This document shows positions 1 to 9,691 of a DNA stretch of 34,086 nt, one piece after another. Source of the DNA: Lachnospiraceae bacterium. GTDB taxonomy: Bacteria > Bacillota > Clostridia > Lachnospirales > Lachnospiraceae. Position 1 is the first letter of the stretch, and every line of letters begins with the position of its first letter. Where the stretch lies: positions 1-34,086 of the forward strand of contig JAFSTX010000039.1 of assembly GCA_017445585.1 (NCBI GenBank). The letters run 5' to 3'. The translations under genes and the position numbers were made by a program. The notes under the pieces are model-generated. The model did not search any database and was not told the DNA's origin. It saw only the letters and a program-made list of their open reading frames with translations.

Positions 1-3000
1 TCTGGAAGCTGAGCGCGGTGATGCCGCCTATGGTCATGTTCATGTTGGCTTCTATGCGGCCGCTGACAAGGCAGTTTTCGGCGTTCAGGACCGTGCCGGA
101 ATTGACGACCGTCGCGCACAGTCCTCCCAGCCTTCCGCCGGACTCTTCAACAGTGCACTTTATCCGGCCGTCGAACTGGCACTCGCGCATGGTGACGGTG
201 TTCTCGCCCCTGGCGGTACCGAGAATGCCGCCTATGCCGGCACTGGATGCGGTCTCGATCACAGCGTCCGTGTACACTCTCTCAAACGTTCCGCCATAGC
301 TTTGGCCGGCCACAGCGGCGATATCCACTCCGCTGCCCTTTATATAGCTGTTCGTCAGTTTCAGATCCTTTACAGTGCCTCCGCGCAGCGCCTTTATAAG
401 GCCCACGCCGGTGCCGGAACCGCCGTCTACGTAGACTCCCGACAGCGTATGTCCCTGTCCGTCAAAGGTACCGGCAAAGTTCTCTATGGGTGTAAAGCCG
501 TTCTCCGGCGCCTTGCTTCCCGCGGTCCAGCCGGGGTTCATGTTGATATCCGCGCCCAGCTTTACCGTCTTGCCGGCAAAACTGTCGGCAAACGAGAGCA
601 TCTGGAAGCCCATCAGGGCTTTAACCGAATCTATAGTATATTCTTTCTTATCCTGACTGTACCAGCTTGTATCTATCATGCGCTCCGCGGAGGCGGTGGA
701 AAGGCCGCTTCCGGCAAGGGACTTCGGCGCGGGGCAGGCCCCCTCGCGCGCGGTCCAGTAGTTATCGAAATCAAGCGTGGTCCACTTGTAACCGTTGATC
801 CCGATAAGTCTTTCCTTTATTACCGGTAGGGCCTGGCCCGAAAGCTCGCCGTTCACGGCGTCCGCATGGGTCGCGGCGGAAATGAACTTTCCGGAATTAT
901 CCAGAGCTACCGTGCTTTCCGCAAAGGTATTCTTAATGGTGAAGGGATTCTTCGCGTAAAGCGTTCCAAGCACGGCGCCTTTATAATAGTTGTTGTTGCA
1001 GACCAGTTTTCCGGCGCTGAGGCAGTCATTCACGACCGCCTCGGACTGGTTCCAGGCCCAGCCCACAAGGCCGCCAACTTTAGAGCCCTTGTTAGCCACG
1101 GCGGTCTTGATGGTGCCGCTGAACAGGCAGTGCGATATCTCCGTCTTTCCAAGCAGAAGCTGCGCCACGAGGCCGCCGCAGACATAGCCGTACTCGGGGT
1201 CATCCGCCTCAAGCATTCCGTCGAACCACAGGCTCGAAAGCCTGTTTGTGGTCTTTTCAATGTTGAAACGGCCGAACATACCGCCCGTGCCGTAGCCGTG
1301 GCTGAGGATGTAAGCGTCGGTGTAGATATTGCGGAAGGTGCCGCCGCCCTGGGCGGAAATGGCTCCCGCGTAGGCAAGGCGGTTCTTGCCGTAGCCGTCC
1401 ACCTCTATAAACGAGTTCGTAAGCCGCAGGTTCTTTACCACTGCAGTCTTGTCTGTACGTCTGAACAGGCCCATCAGGTTCTTTCCGTGCTGATAAAGGC
1501 CCGAAATGGTGCGGCCGTGGCCGTCAAAGGTACCCGCGAAATTATCGATCGGCATCAGCTGCACCGTCCGGTTATACGGGTCGCTGCTAAGCTTGATGCT
1601 GGAGCCGAGCTCCACCGTCTTTCCGGCAAAGTCCGTGCCATACGAAAGCATGATAAAGCCTATGAAGTCCTTGCGGCTGCTGATGGTCAGGCTCTCGGCC
1701 TCGGGATCGTACCATTCTGTGCTGACAAGCCTCTCGAGGCCGTCCGTGGAGACCGCGTCTCCCCGGTAAAAGACAGAAGGCACCGGGTAGTCATCCTCGC
1801 GCACGGACCAGTATCTGTCAAAATTCAGCTCAGTCCACTGGTAGGCCTTCGTGCCTTTAAGATATCTTTCTATAACAGGCGCCGCGCCGCCGCTCACCTG
1901 GGCGCTGGCAACGGAGATATTCAGAGAAACGTACTCTCCCTGGGCATCCTGCATGCTGCCGTATCTGGCGTAGCACTTGTTGATGGTCACCTTGTTCTTT
2001 CCGCGCACAACGCCTATGGTGCCGCCCACATAGTAAGGATTTGCGGTATCAAGTTTGCCCGTAAAGAGGCTGTCGCTAATATTAAGAATGGCATCGTTCA
2101 TGGTGAGGCCTACAAAGCCGCCCGCCATGGAGCCCTTGTTGACAGAGGTGGTGATGGTGCCTGAAACGAGGCAGTGGCTTATATTGACCGTTCCGAGAGC
2201 CAGGCCGCCGATAAGGCCGCCCGCCATGTAGCCGATCTCAGGATCCGGCTCTATAAGCTCGCCGTCGAACCAGCAGTTATTGATGGTCGTGATCATGCCG
2301 GACAGGTTTATCTGACCGAACATACCGCCTATCTGAGAACCCTCGCCGTAAACCACCGCATTGGTATACACGCCGTCAAGCATTCCGCCGCCGCGGCCGA
2401 CTATCGCTCCGGAAAGGGAAAGATCAGTGTTCAGAAGGCTCTTTCCCCTGGAATGTATAAGGCTGTCTTTAAGGCTGAAATTCTTTATAAAGGCGGTTCC
2501 CTTTGTGCGTCCGAAAAAGCCCTGCGCGTTTTCTCCGAAAACATAGACTCCGGAAATGCTGTGGCTCTGGCCGTCAAAGATACCCGCGAAGTTGTTTACC
2601 GGATACCAGCGAAGCTCCGGAGCCGCTTTTATCCAGTCGTGCGGATCGCCCTCGTTAAGGGTAAGGTCTGCCGCAAGCTTCACCGTTTTTCCGGCATAAT
2701 CCGTGTTGTATGACATCAGCGCGAAGGCATAAAGCTCCGGGATCGTGGTGATGACGAATTCGTCTTTCATGTCATCATACCAGTCATAGGCAACGGCCTT
2801 CTCTACTCCGGCTGTATCAAGAGGGGCCTTGGCAAAGCACTTCAGAACAGGCATGGAGCTCTCCGCGCAGGCCCAGTAGTTTTCAAAATCCAGATCTGTC
2901 CATTTATACGCCCCGATCCCCGCAAGATCCTTTTCCACAATGGGCACGGGACCTCCGGTCACATTCGCGGCCTGAAGGCTGACGGGAAATTCGCACTGTT

Positions 3001-3787
3001 CAAGAGTGCAGAAGGTATTGATTATGGTAGCGTTGGATGCGGAATCGGTATAACCCAGCACACTGCCGGTACTGTAAAGATTGCGAACGCTGATCCTGCC
3101 TCCGGAGAAGCAGTCATTTATAACGAGACGCGCGGAATTCATAACAGAGCCCACAAGTCCGCCCAGATGGGACGCGGCGCTCGGCCAGGTGCACGTAAGA
3201 CTGCCGGTACTGAGGCAGTGGTCAAGCACCATCTCGTCTCCGTCCGCCCAGTCGGCGATCCCGCCTATCCTGCGGTAGCCCGATGTTATTGATCCGTCAA
3301 ACCAGCATTCACTTGCCACTATACGGCCCTTCTGCCGTGAGAATAGTCCGCCGGCCTGGCCGAATTCGTTTATCAAAACGACATTGCTGTAGATTCGCTC
3401 GTAGGTACCGCCTGAGGCAGACGCTATAGAGGCCGTGCCGACTGAGCCGAAGTTTATGAACAGGCTGTTTTCCAGACGGAAGTCTCGGATGATCGCGCCC
3501 GTTTCAGCCCCGGAAAAGAGGGCAAGGGGCTCATTCTGAGTGTTGGCGTACAGGCCGCTTATGGTGTGGCCGCAGCCGTCAAAGGTGCCGGCAAAGCCGC
3601 GGATGGGCGACCAGGAACGCTCCGGGGCGTTCTCTTTCCATGCGGCGCAGTCGCCCCTGTTCACAATAATATCGGCACCAAGCTTTATGGTCTGTCCTGC
3701 AAAATCGTAGTGGTACGAAAGAGTCTGCAGGTCATAGAGCATGTCCGCGTCTGTTAAAACGAACTCACTTCCCGAAGGATCGTACCA
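1..3787 (-). repeat. Four tandem ~350-aa GLUG modules (protein-level repeat)
   Basis: The module-opening Trp codons lie at 3785-3787, 2780-2782, 1712-1714 and 662-664, so successive modules are 335, 356 and 350 codons long and the fourth is cut by the window edge. Similarity is strong at the protein level (FAGKTVKLGADI, FDGxGHTISG, CWFDG, GG[LM]xG, NYW at the end). DNA conservation is much lower, so these are old duplications and not recent ones. Confidence 0.75.
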
Positions 3788-3970
3788 GTCTATCCCGTCT
3801 ATATTCTCATGAACCTGTTCGTCCGCGGCCTGCGTTACCTCATCTGATGCGGCCGTGGGCTCCGGCTCCGACGCGGGCTTTATGAACAGAACGGCAGCAG
3901 CCACTGCTCCCGCAATGACCGCGACCGACGCCGCTATGGCTATTATCAGACCTGTTTTTTTAGCTTTCAT
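1..3970 (-). CDS. Giant GLUG-repeat membrane-anchored surface protein, C-terminally truncated by the window edge
   Basis: The reading frame is open from ATG at 3970 to the window edge, giving at least 1323 residues and no stop. A CAGGAG ribosome site precedes the start. The N terminus is Lys-rich (MKAKKTG) followed by one hydrophobic segment (about residues 6-31) and a short Pro/Glu/Thr linker, so it is either an uncleaved membrane anchor or a signal peptide. The rest is made of four tandem modules of about 350 residues that begin at W62, W397, W753 and W1103. Each opens with W-Y-[DS], then an F-x-[GM]-x-LSY-like stretch, [DS]FAGKTVKLGADI, NFAGTFDGxGHTISGxY, then several GG(L/I)xG turns typical of GLUG/beta-helix proteins. 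Modules end with an LDFDNYW...RE...P motif. It is the last visible gene of the operon that starts at the permeases, 34 bp after the MBL lipoprotein gene. An adhesin or glycan-binding role is an inference. Confidence 0.85.
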   Translation of the reverse strand, partial: MKAKKTGLIIAIAASVAVIAGAVAAAVLFIKPASEPEPTAASDEVTQAADEQVHENIDGIDWYDPSGSEFVLTDADMLYDLQTLSYHYDFAGQTIKLGADIIVNRGDCAAWKENAPERSWSPIRGFAGTFDGCGHTISGLYANTQNEPLALFSGAETGAIIRDFRLENSLFINFGSVGTASIASASGGTYERIYSNVVLINEFGQAGGLFSRQKGRIVASECWFDGSITSGYRRIGGIADWADGDEMVLDHCLSTGSLTCTWPSAASHLGGLVGSVMNSARLVINDCFSGGRISVRNLYSTGSVLGYTDSASNATIINTFCTLEQCEFPVSLQAANVTGGPVPIVEKDLAGIGAYKWTDLDFENYWACAESSMPVLKCFAKAPLDTAGVEKAVAYDWYDDMKDEFVITTIPELYAFALMSYNTDYAGKTVKLAADLTLNEGDPHDWIKAAPELRWYPVNNFAGIFDGQSHSISGVYVFGENAQGFFGRTKGTAFIKNFSLKDSLIHSRGKSLLNTDLSLSGAIVGRGGGMLDGVYTNAVVYGEGSQIGGMFGQINLSGMITTINNCWFDGELIEPDPEIGYMAGGLIGGLALGTVNISHCLVSGTITTSVNKGSMAGGFVGLTMNDAILNISDSLFTGKLDTANPYYVGGTIGVVRGKNKVTINKCYARYGSMQDAQGEYVSLNISVASAQVSGGAAPVIERYLKGTKAYQWTELNFDRYWSVREDDYPVPSVFYRGDAVSTDGLERLVSTEWYDPEAESLTISSRKDFIGFIMLSYGTDFAGKTVELGSSIKLSSDPYNRTVQLMPIDNFAGTFDGHGRTISGLYQHGKNLMGLFRRTDKTAVVKNLRLTNSFIEVDGYGKNRLAYAGAISAQGGGTFRNIYTDAYILSHGYGTGGMFGRFNIEKTTNRLSSLWFDGMLEADDPEYGYVCGGLVAQLLLGKTEISHCLFSGTIKTAVANKGSKVGGLVGWAWNQSEAVVNDCLSAGKLVCNNNYYKGAVLGTLYAKNPFTIKNTFAESTVALDNSGKFISAATHADAVNGELSGQALPVIKERLIGINGYKWTTLDFDNYWTAREGACPAPKSLAGSGLSTASAERMIDTSWYSQDKKEYTIDSVKALMGFQMLSFADSFAGKTVKLGADINMNPGWTAGSKAPENGFTPIENFAGTFDGQGHTLSGVYVDGGSGTGVGLIKALRGGTVKDLKLTNSYIKGSGVDIAAVAGQSYGGTFERVYTDAVIETASSAGIGGILGTARGENTVTMRECQFDGRIKCTVEESGGRLGGLCATVVNSGTVLNAENCLVSGRIEANMNMTIGGITALSFQ

Positions 3971-4004
3971 GGCTTTCTCCTGTTGTGTGCACCCGGTCTC
4001 TTTA

Positions 4005-5468
4005 TCAGTTAGCTTCCAGATTCAGATCTTTGATGAAATCGTTCTTATACTGATCCCATTCGGGATAAGTAAGAAAATCATTGCCCAGAACCTGGATGGA
4101 ACCGGTCTTATAAGGAAAATCCAGACGAAGTGTGCCGTTTTTCATGTTGTAGTATTCATCGCAGTGTTCCATAAGATAGGGAACGGCTCCGCGGTCGCTG
4201 TAGCTGTCGAGCAGGAATCGCTGATCCTGCAGCACGGTGTGAATCGCGGGACACTGGTCCACAAAGCCGAACAGCACTGCCAGTCCGTGGTGCGGAGTCT
4301 GGTAAACATCGATGTCAAAATATTCGTGACCGATCGACTCGGTCATCATGTACTGAGCGGCTTCTTCGGCATCACCGGTGATGAGGACCTTCTGTCCGTC
4401 CAAAAGCACCATAGCCATTGTCGAGGTGTCATTAAAGTCGCCTCTGGAATTGTCATACGGAACGAAATCGGTAGAAGCAACTATCTCTACCGTGACGTCA
4501 TCAAAGTACAGCCTTTGTCCCATTACCGTACGGTATATCTCCGGATGGTTCCCGTTCTCATCCTCGGTCACCAGGGCGAGCATTTTAACAGAATCGCTTC
4601 CGCCGGCATTCTCATACTTTATCCATGTACTGTCAGGCTCGTTGAAATAGATTCCGTTAATAATAATCTTATCCGACAGATCTTTGCGGTCTCCGATCGC
4701 CCTCATCGATCCGAAATGATCGTCATGCGTATGTGTCAGAAACCATCCGTCTATAACAGGCTTTTCACCCTCCGGAGTCATTTCATACAGATGGTCTATC
4801 AGGTTCTGTGCATCTGAAGCAAGTTCCGCACCGTCCCAGATAAGGAAATGCCCGTTTTTCAAGCGGAAGAACAGGCTCATACCGCCGCATTGCGCAGTAT
4901 CGAGCATAAGCATTGAATTTATTGCAGCTGGATCGGCGGGAGTGGATACATCTGACTTTTTCATCCTGGGAGAGAGTTTTTCCTTTTTGCCCGCGATCAG
5001 GGTGAGCCTGTCCTGAAGTCTCTGGAATACAAGGTGGACCGTAAGCTCGTCCTGCTGCACAGCGCTGTAGAATACGTCACCGTTTATCCCCTGCTCGCCG
5101 CTGTCGGCAAAGAAGTCAAAACCCTTTGATACCAGCAGCTGCACGTAGGCATCATAATCTTCCTTTGTTATCCCGGTGTATGAAGCTGAATAGCACGTGC
5201 TGTTGCATTCCCGCACAAAGCCGAACAGGCCGGCCTCAGGCGCGGGGATGGTCTCAAACAGTTCGTTATCCGTATAGAACCCGAGCGTGCGTGTGCCGTC
5301 CGGAAGGGCGGTCACGCGGGAGTCTTCAGACGGAAGCTCCACTGCCTGCGTGTTTTCAGCAGTTTCAGCAGGAGTCTCTGTTTCAGCGCTCTCCTGCTTT
5401 CCGCACGCACAAAGCGCACAGAGCATGGAAAGCAACAGCAGAATGATCATACAGCGTTTTAAACACAT
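4005..5468 (-). CDS. Metallo-beta-lactamase-fold lipoprotein
   Basis: A 487-residue protein starting at MCLKRC. An AGGAGACGAACT leader puts a ribosome site just ahead of this ATG, whereas a longer in-frame start would lie inside the preceding gene. Residues 1-22 are a lipoprotein signal peptide with the lipid Cys at 22 (ALCAC-GK), followed by an acidic/Thr linker, so the protein should sit on the outer face of the membrane. The MBL domain carries HTHDDH at residues 246-251, a later LITGDAE (metal-binding Asp) and TPHHGL (metal-binding His), so the dinuclear metal site looks complete. The order of motifs resembles ComEC/Rec2-type and related extracellular MBL hydrolases; the substrate is unknown. 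The whole 487-aa protein aligns in order with the middle of the neighbouring 1378-aa protein (shared RLKNGHF[IL]I.DG), including a preceding ~100-aa domain. It lies 10 bp after that gene, so the two are co-transcribed. Confidence 0.85.
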   Translation of the reverse strand: MCLKRCMIILLLLSMLCALCACGKQESAETETPAETAENTQAVELPSEDSRVTALPDGTRTLGFYTDNELFETIPAPEAGLFGFVRECNSTCYSASYTGITKEDYDAYVQLLVSKGFDFFADSGEQGINGDVFYSAVQQDELTVHLVFQRLQDRLTLIAGKKEKLSPRMKKSDVSTPADPAAINSMLMLDTAQCGGMSLFFRLKNGHFLIWDGAELASDAQNLIDHLYEMTPEGEKPVIDGWFLTHTHDDHFGSMRAIGDRKDLSDKIIINGIYFNEPDSTWIKYENAGGSDSVKMLALVTEDENGNHPEIYRTVMGQRLYFDDVTVEIVASTDFVPYDNSRGDFNDTSTMAMVLLDGQKVLITGDAEEAAQYMMTESIGHEYFDIDVYQTPHHGLAVLFGFVDQCPAIHTVLQDQRFLLDSYSDRGAVPYLMEHCDEYYNMKNGTLRLDFPYKTGSIQVLGNDFLTYPEWDQYKNDFIKDLNLEAN

Positions 5469-5478
5469 AGTTCGTCTC

Positions 5479-8400
5479 CTAATCAAGGTCGATGTCGGTT
5501 CCTGTGCCCTCTCCCGCCGATTCAAGGCAATAAGGCTCCTGTCCCGCAAACAAAAGGCCGTCACGGACTTCGCTTACGACCCTCGTTCCGTCAAGAGTGA
5601 TCCAGTATGCCTGTACACTGATGCCAGCAGGATTCTTCGCCACGAGCGCATCCGAAGCAGTCAGTCTGAAACCACAGAAATACCGTGATTCAGGCGAGAA
5701 AACTGACGGATCGTAGTAATCTTCCGTCTCGTCCCTGAACCAGTTCAGCCTGCGGTAAACAGTACTGGTGCCCGTATCGCGAGTGACCTGGGTCCCGGAG
5801 GAATTCTTATATGTAAGTTCAAAACCAACCCGCTTATAATTCAGGCTGTCGACAGAAGTTACGATGCGCAGTTTCCTGCTGCCGTTCGCGTACTGGGTCA
5901 GATCCTGCTGGTACATGACCTGAAGCACGTCTTCGTCAACAAACTTCGCAAAGGCACTGCCGGATACCGTATCCTCTCCTACAGAGCTTGTAAAAGAGGT
6001 GTCCCAGAACCAACCTGCGAAAACTTTGCCGTCAGGCGCCTCCGGCGCAGTATAAGGCTCGCTGCGATACGCACTTATATCTTCCGACGTCTGATACGAT
6101 CCCAACGCATAAGGGAAGGTCATCCATCGGTCGGCATTGCATCTGATAAGTTCAGAGGCTTTTGTCTTGGCGTATGAATAGGCATTACCATAGGTATTAG
6201 CGTCTATCTCCGCATCCCTGTCCGGATCTACAGTAGTAAGAAGCAGCACATCCGTATTCGTGCCGTTCACAAATGTGGTCGATTCGTTGTGCCCGTGATG
6301 AAGCAGGCTGCGCATCTTAAAAGTGAGCTGTGATTGGGTATAGAAAGAGGTGATATCAAGCCCCAGGCTGTTGAATCCGACCAGGCGCCTTACAGTACCG
6401 GTGTCTGTATCGCCTGCAAGCAGTACCTTGTCCCCTTCTATATTCAGCACGATGCTCGTACTGGAATCGTTATAATCGCCGCCGTATTCACCAAGCGGAA
6501 GCTGCTCCTGCGTAAAGAGGATATCCACGCTTATATCCGAGAAATAGTATCTTTCCCCGGTATGGCAGCGGTAAAGCGGAGTCACAGCGCCTGTTTCCGT
6601 GTGCAAAAGCGAGGCGCCGGCTGCCATGGATTTCGAATATCCCACAACATCCGGATCAATAGCGTACACGGCCGCGGATGGTTCGCTGTAGTAGATACCG
6701 TTCACGCGGATCCTCTCTCTGAGAGCAGGAGTATAGGAAAGCTTATAGATCGCTGCGCAATGATCGATATGTCCGTGCGAGATGAACCAGCCGTCCACCA
6801 CCGGGATCCCGCCGGCGGGCGTCATGCGTTCAAGCAGCGCAATGAGTGCATCCGAATCACTTACGTTTCCGCCGTCATTTATAATGAAATGCCCGTTTTT
6901 CAGGCGGATCACAAAGCTATTGCCATTGGTGTTAAGGCCCGGCATGACCATTACAGTGCTGTCAAAAACCGTGTTGTCAGATGACCATGAGGCCTGATCG
7001 TTAAGATGGGGCGAAAGAGGCTCATCTTGTCCGATGGATACATATATCTCGCTGCGCCTTGATGTAAACATCACTGTGACCGTTCGACTGTCTTTCTGAT
7101 AAGAAGAGGTGAAAACTGTGCCAAAAAGCCCGCTGCCGTTATCCGCAGCCTTCGTAAAGCCGCCTGAGATAAGCGATGCGCAAAGTGAATCGTAATTGCT
7201 CTTACTTACTCCGGTATATGTCTTCTGCCAATTGCCCGCGCCGTAATCAACGGCTTCAGGAGTCTGGCCGCCAACACCCGGCACACCGGAAAATAACGTC
7301 AATGGATCGGCTGTTTTTTCAAGTAAGGCAGGATACACGCCGACCCAGATCAGGTCTCCGGATGTAACGTGCTGGCGCTTTGCCAGAAGTATCCGGTCTC
7401 CCTTTGTAAATACTGCAGCAAACACGTCTTTGTTCCAGGTATATTTAGTATCTCCGCTTCCGCTCACCATAGTAAAGCCGGCATTTTCAAGAGCGCTTAT
7501 ATATGCGGGGAAGGGATTATCAAGCTGTCCGTTATAAGTATATCTGAATGAATAGCAGCCATGATTCAACCGCTGTTCATAGTTGAATGTACTGTCCGCG
7601 GGGACCGGTACGTCGCCGAAAGCATCGCGGATGGACCTGCAGCCTGAAAAATCAGTCTCGGTAAATGAACCTCCGGACACGACCGGAAGGGCAGCGTCAT
7701 AAAATGCAGTGGGAACTGGTATGTTCCCTTGGCGCTGCGTCCAGACGCTGCCGGAAAGGCGGCTGCAGGCGCTGCCGTAAAGCGAGGACACATTTGTATA
7801 AACCGATGTATTCGTCACGAAACTGTCGGTAAATCCAACGCTCAAGGTGCCAACGGGTTTTGTGGCGGGAGCTGCGTAGCAGTCCGAAATGGAATAGATC
7901 TGAGGGTAAGTCTCTCCCTGCCAGTTGTTTCTGTAGATGCATGAAAAGTCACCCAGAATGCCTCCGGCAGCAGCGCCATAAAGACTGCCTGCAGAAACGC
8001 AGCCGGAAATATCTACATAGCAGCTGTCATTCCTGGTGGCTCCGAGAATACCTCCCGCAACGCCGCCTTCGGTACTCACGCTGCCTGTAAAGAGACAGTT
8101 GTCGATGCTTGCTCCGGTGGTAAGGACCGTACCCGCAATGCCGCCCGCAGCGCGGTACCCTGTACTCTCTCCGTTCAGACTCACCTGCGCTTCGCTCCAG
8201 CACTGACTGACCGTGCCCTTAAGGCTTCCGCAGATCCCTCCGACCTGATCGTAACCTGAAACTGTAACATCTGATGTTACATGAACGCCTGTTATGCTTG
8301 CGCCCTCCAGAACGCGGCCTGCTGCGGCACCTGTCCAGTGGGTATTGTTCACGAAACTGCTGTCCGCTATGGTCATATTGCTGACCGAAGCCGACAAATA

Positions 8401-9615
8401 GAGCATGCTCACAAAACCGGCGGGAATGTTTGAGTCTGAATTGATATTGACATGAAGCCCTGAAACTGTGTTGCCGCCGCCGTTGATACTGCCTATAAAA
8501 TAGCGGTCGGTGCTGCCGAACATGGGCCACTCACCCCAGCCTGTCATATCTATATCGTTATTAATGTTCAAAGTTTTTCCGTTGAAATTGTATGTCTTGC
8601 TTGCCAGAGCGTAGCCCATCAGCTGCGCCTGAAAAGCAACAAACTTGGTCGTTGTATTGATAGTACCTCCGGCAGTGTTTGGTGTAAGATAGTTCAGATC
8701 CGTATCGCTTATCGCGCTCTGCGCATTATCTCCTACGGCCACATCTCTGCAGCTGTAATCATTTACGAGTTCTATAGTGATATAGTCCGCGCAGCTGCCG
8801 TTTGCACCGCCGATCAGACCGCCGCGGCGGCCGCCTGTTTCAGGAAGGAAACTGAATGCCGCAACAGAGCTGACTATGCGGACGTATGCATTGCTGCTCT
8901 GCGTTGCATGGATCGTTCCGACAATGCCGCCGTAATTATTTATTGTCGATGTGGTAAGCGCGCCGGAATAGCAGCAGCCGGTGATCGTTACAGCGGATCC
9001 CGCGTGGACCCAACCGATAAGACCGCCCACGCTGCCGGCAGGTGTTCTGCCGCCAACCTCAGCTGAGGTGACAGCAGCGGCCGACCAGCAATTTCTGATA
9101 GTTACCGTGCCGCTCCCTTCGTGCCGGCCTATAAGCCCGCCGAACTGATAGGCGGCGGTGACTGTGACATCGTCAGCTACGCGTACCGCTTCCATGGTAA
9201 TACTGCCGGAAGCCTTGCCGACTATGGCGCCGGTGGAATTCACGCCGGTGACCGTGCTGTTTTTCAGGATCAGATCTCTGATCACTGCTCCGCCGGATGT
9301 GGTATTAAAAAGGCCTGCGGCCGTGTTTTCAGTAATTGTGCTGATCTTTATTCCGGAGATGAAATGGCCGTCTCCGGCAAAGGTGCCGGCAAAGCCGGTA
9401 AAACCGGGCCACTGGGCACCGGCAGGCGCAGTTATATCAGCAGTCAGACGAAGCGTCTGTCCGCTGTAGCTGTTGCCGCTTTGCGCGGCGGAAAGAAGCT
9501 GGCTCCAGGTGCCTATCTGCACCTCGCCGTCAGCTTTTGCGGTTCCTGCGAAAAGCAGGGCGGCGATCAACGCCGCCGCTGCTATAACAGATGATAACAA
9601 TCTCCTGAACCTCAT
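5479..9615 (-). CDS. Secreted GLUG-repeat / metallo-beta-lactamase fusion protein with acidic tail
   Basis: A 1378-residue protein with AAGGAG ahead of the ATG. Residues 1-29 form a Sec signal peptide (cleavage near TAKA-DG). Two GLUG/beta-helix blocks follow (about 30-320 and 330-640). Next come a domain shared with the adjacent lipoprotein and an MBL domain (about 890-1170). The MBL domain has ISHGHIDH near residue 948, LLAGDTD and LHHGH, so the metal ligands are intact. Residues from about 1190 hold an InlB-B-repeat-like strand (FAGWFWD...FAKFVD) and then a C-terminal module (VMYQ...LRIVTSVDSL...YWITLDGTR) also present in the 1090-aa GLUG protein of this operon. The last residues, ESAGEGTGTDIDLD, are an extension that the 1090-aa protein lacks and that resembles the tails of two microproteins encoded upstream. 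No LPXTG motif is visible. Function: an extracellular hydrolase displayed or secreted on a beta-helical scaffold (inference). Confidence 0.88.
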   Translation of the reverse strand: MRFRRLLSSVIAAAALIAALLFAGTAKADGEVQIGTWSQLLSAAQSGNSYSGQTLRLTADITAPAGAQWPGFTGFAGTFAGDGHFISGIKISTITENTAAGLFNTTSGGAVIRDLILKNSTVTGVNSTGAIVGKASGSITMEAVRVADDVTVTAAYQFGGLIGRHEGSGTVTIRNCWSAAAVTSAEVGGRTPAGSVGGLIGWVHAGSAVTITGCCYSGALTTSTINNYGGIVGTIHATQSSNAYVRIVSSVAAFSFLPETGGRRGGLIGGANGSCADYITIELVNDYSCRDVAVGDNAQSAISDTDLNYLTPNTAGGTINTTTKFVAFQAQLMGYALASKTYNFNGKTLNINNDIDMTGWGEWPMFGSTDRYFIGSINGGGNTVSGLHVNINSDSNIPAGFVSMLYLSASVSNMTIADSSFVNNTHWTGAAAGRVLEGASITGVHVTSDVTVSGYDQVGGICGSLKGTVSQCWSEAQVSLNGESTGYRAAGGIAGTVLTTGASIDNCLFTGSVSTEGGVAGGILGATRNDSCYVDISGCVSAGSLYGAAAGGILGDFSCIYRNNWQGETYPQIYSISDCYAAPATKPVGTLSVGFTDSFVTNTSVYTNVSSLYGSACSRLSGSVWTQRQGNIPVPTAFYDAALPVVSGGSFTETDFSGCRSIRDAFGDVPVPADSTFNYEQRLNHGCYSFRYTYNGQLDNPFPAYISALENAGFTMVSGSGDTKYTWNKDVFAAVFTKGDRILLAKRQHVTSGDLIWVGVYPALLEKTADPLTLFSGVPGVGGQTPEAVDYGAGNWQKTYTGVSKSNYDSLCASLISGGFTKAADNGSGLFGTVFTSSYQKDSRTVTVMFTSRRSEIYVSIGQDEPLSPHLNDQASWSSDNTVFDSTVMVMPGLNTNGNSFVIRLKNGHFIINDGGNVSDSDALIALLERMTPAGGIPVVDGWFISHGHIDHCAAIYKLSYTPALRERIRVNGIYYSEPSAAVYAIDPDVVGYSKSMAAGASLLHTETGAVTPLYRCHTGERYYFSDISVDILFTQEQLPLGEYGGDYNDSSTSIVLNIEGDKVLLAGDTDTGTVRRLVGFNSLGLDITSFYTQSQLTFKMRSLLHHGHNESTTFVNGTNTDVLLLTTVDPDRDAEIDANTYGNAYSYAKTKASELIRCNADRWMTFPYALGSYQTSEDISAYRSEPYTAPEAPDGKVFAGWFWDTSFTSSVGEDTVSGSAFAKFVDEDVLQVMYQQDLTQYANGSRKLRIVTSVDSLNYKRVGFELTYKNSSGTQVTRDTGTSTVYRRLNWFRDETEDYYDPSVFSPESRYFCGFRLTASDALVAKNPAGISVQAYWITLDGTRVVSEVRDGLLFAGQEPYCLESAGEGTGTDIDLD

Positions 9616-9691
9616 ATAAGACTCCTTGTGTAACTATGCGTCTGGACCTCATCCTGCGGAACGAGACATCTCCATATCCGAACAAAAGCTA

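Noticed and set aside
302-2713. Long plus-strand open frames (up to 432 aa)
   Set aside because: They lie opposite a minus-strand GLUG protein that is open from 3970 to the edge and has clear repeats. The plus-strand translations have no recognisable domain or ribosome site.
1-3970. A CRISPR array or DNA-level tandem repeat
   Set aside because: The repetition is in the protein (GLUG modules); the DNA between copies has diverged and there is no constant short repeat with unique spacers.
5469-5564. A longer N terminus for the MBL lipoprotein starting at 5564
   Set aside because: It would overlap the 1378-aa gene, has no ribosome site, and would place 32 charged residues before the lipoprotein signal peptide.
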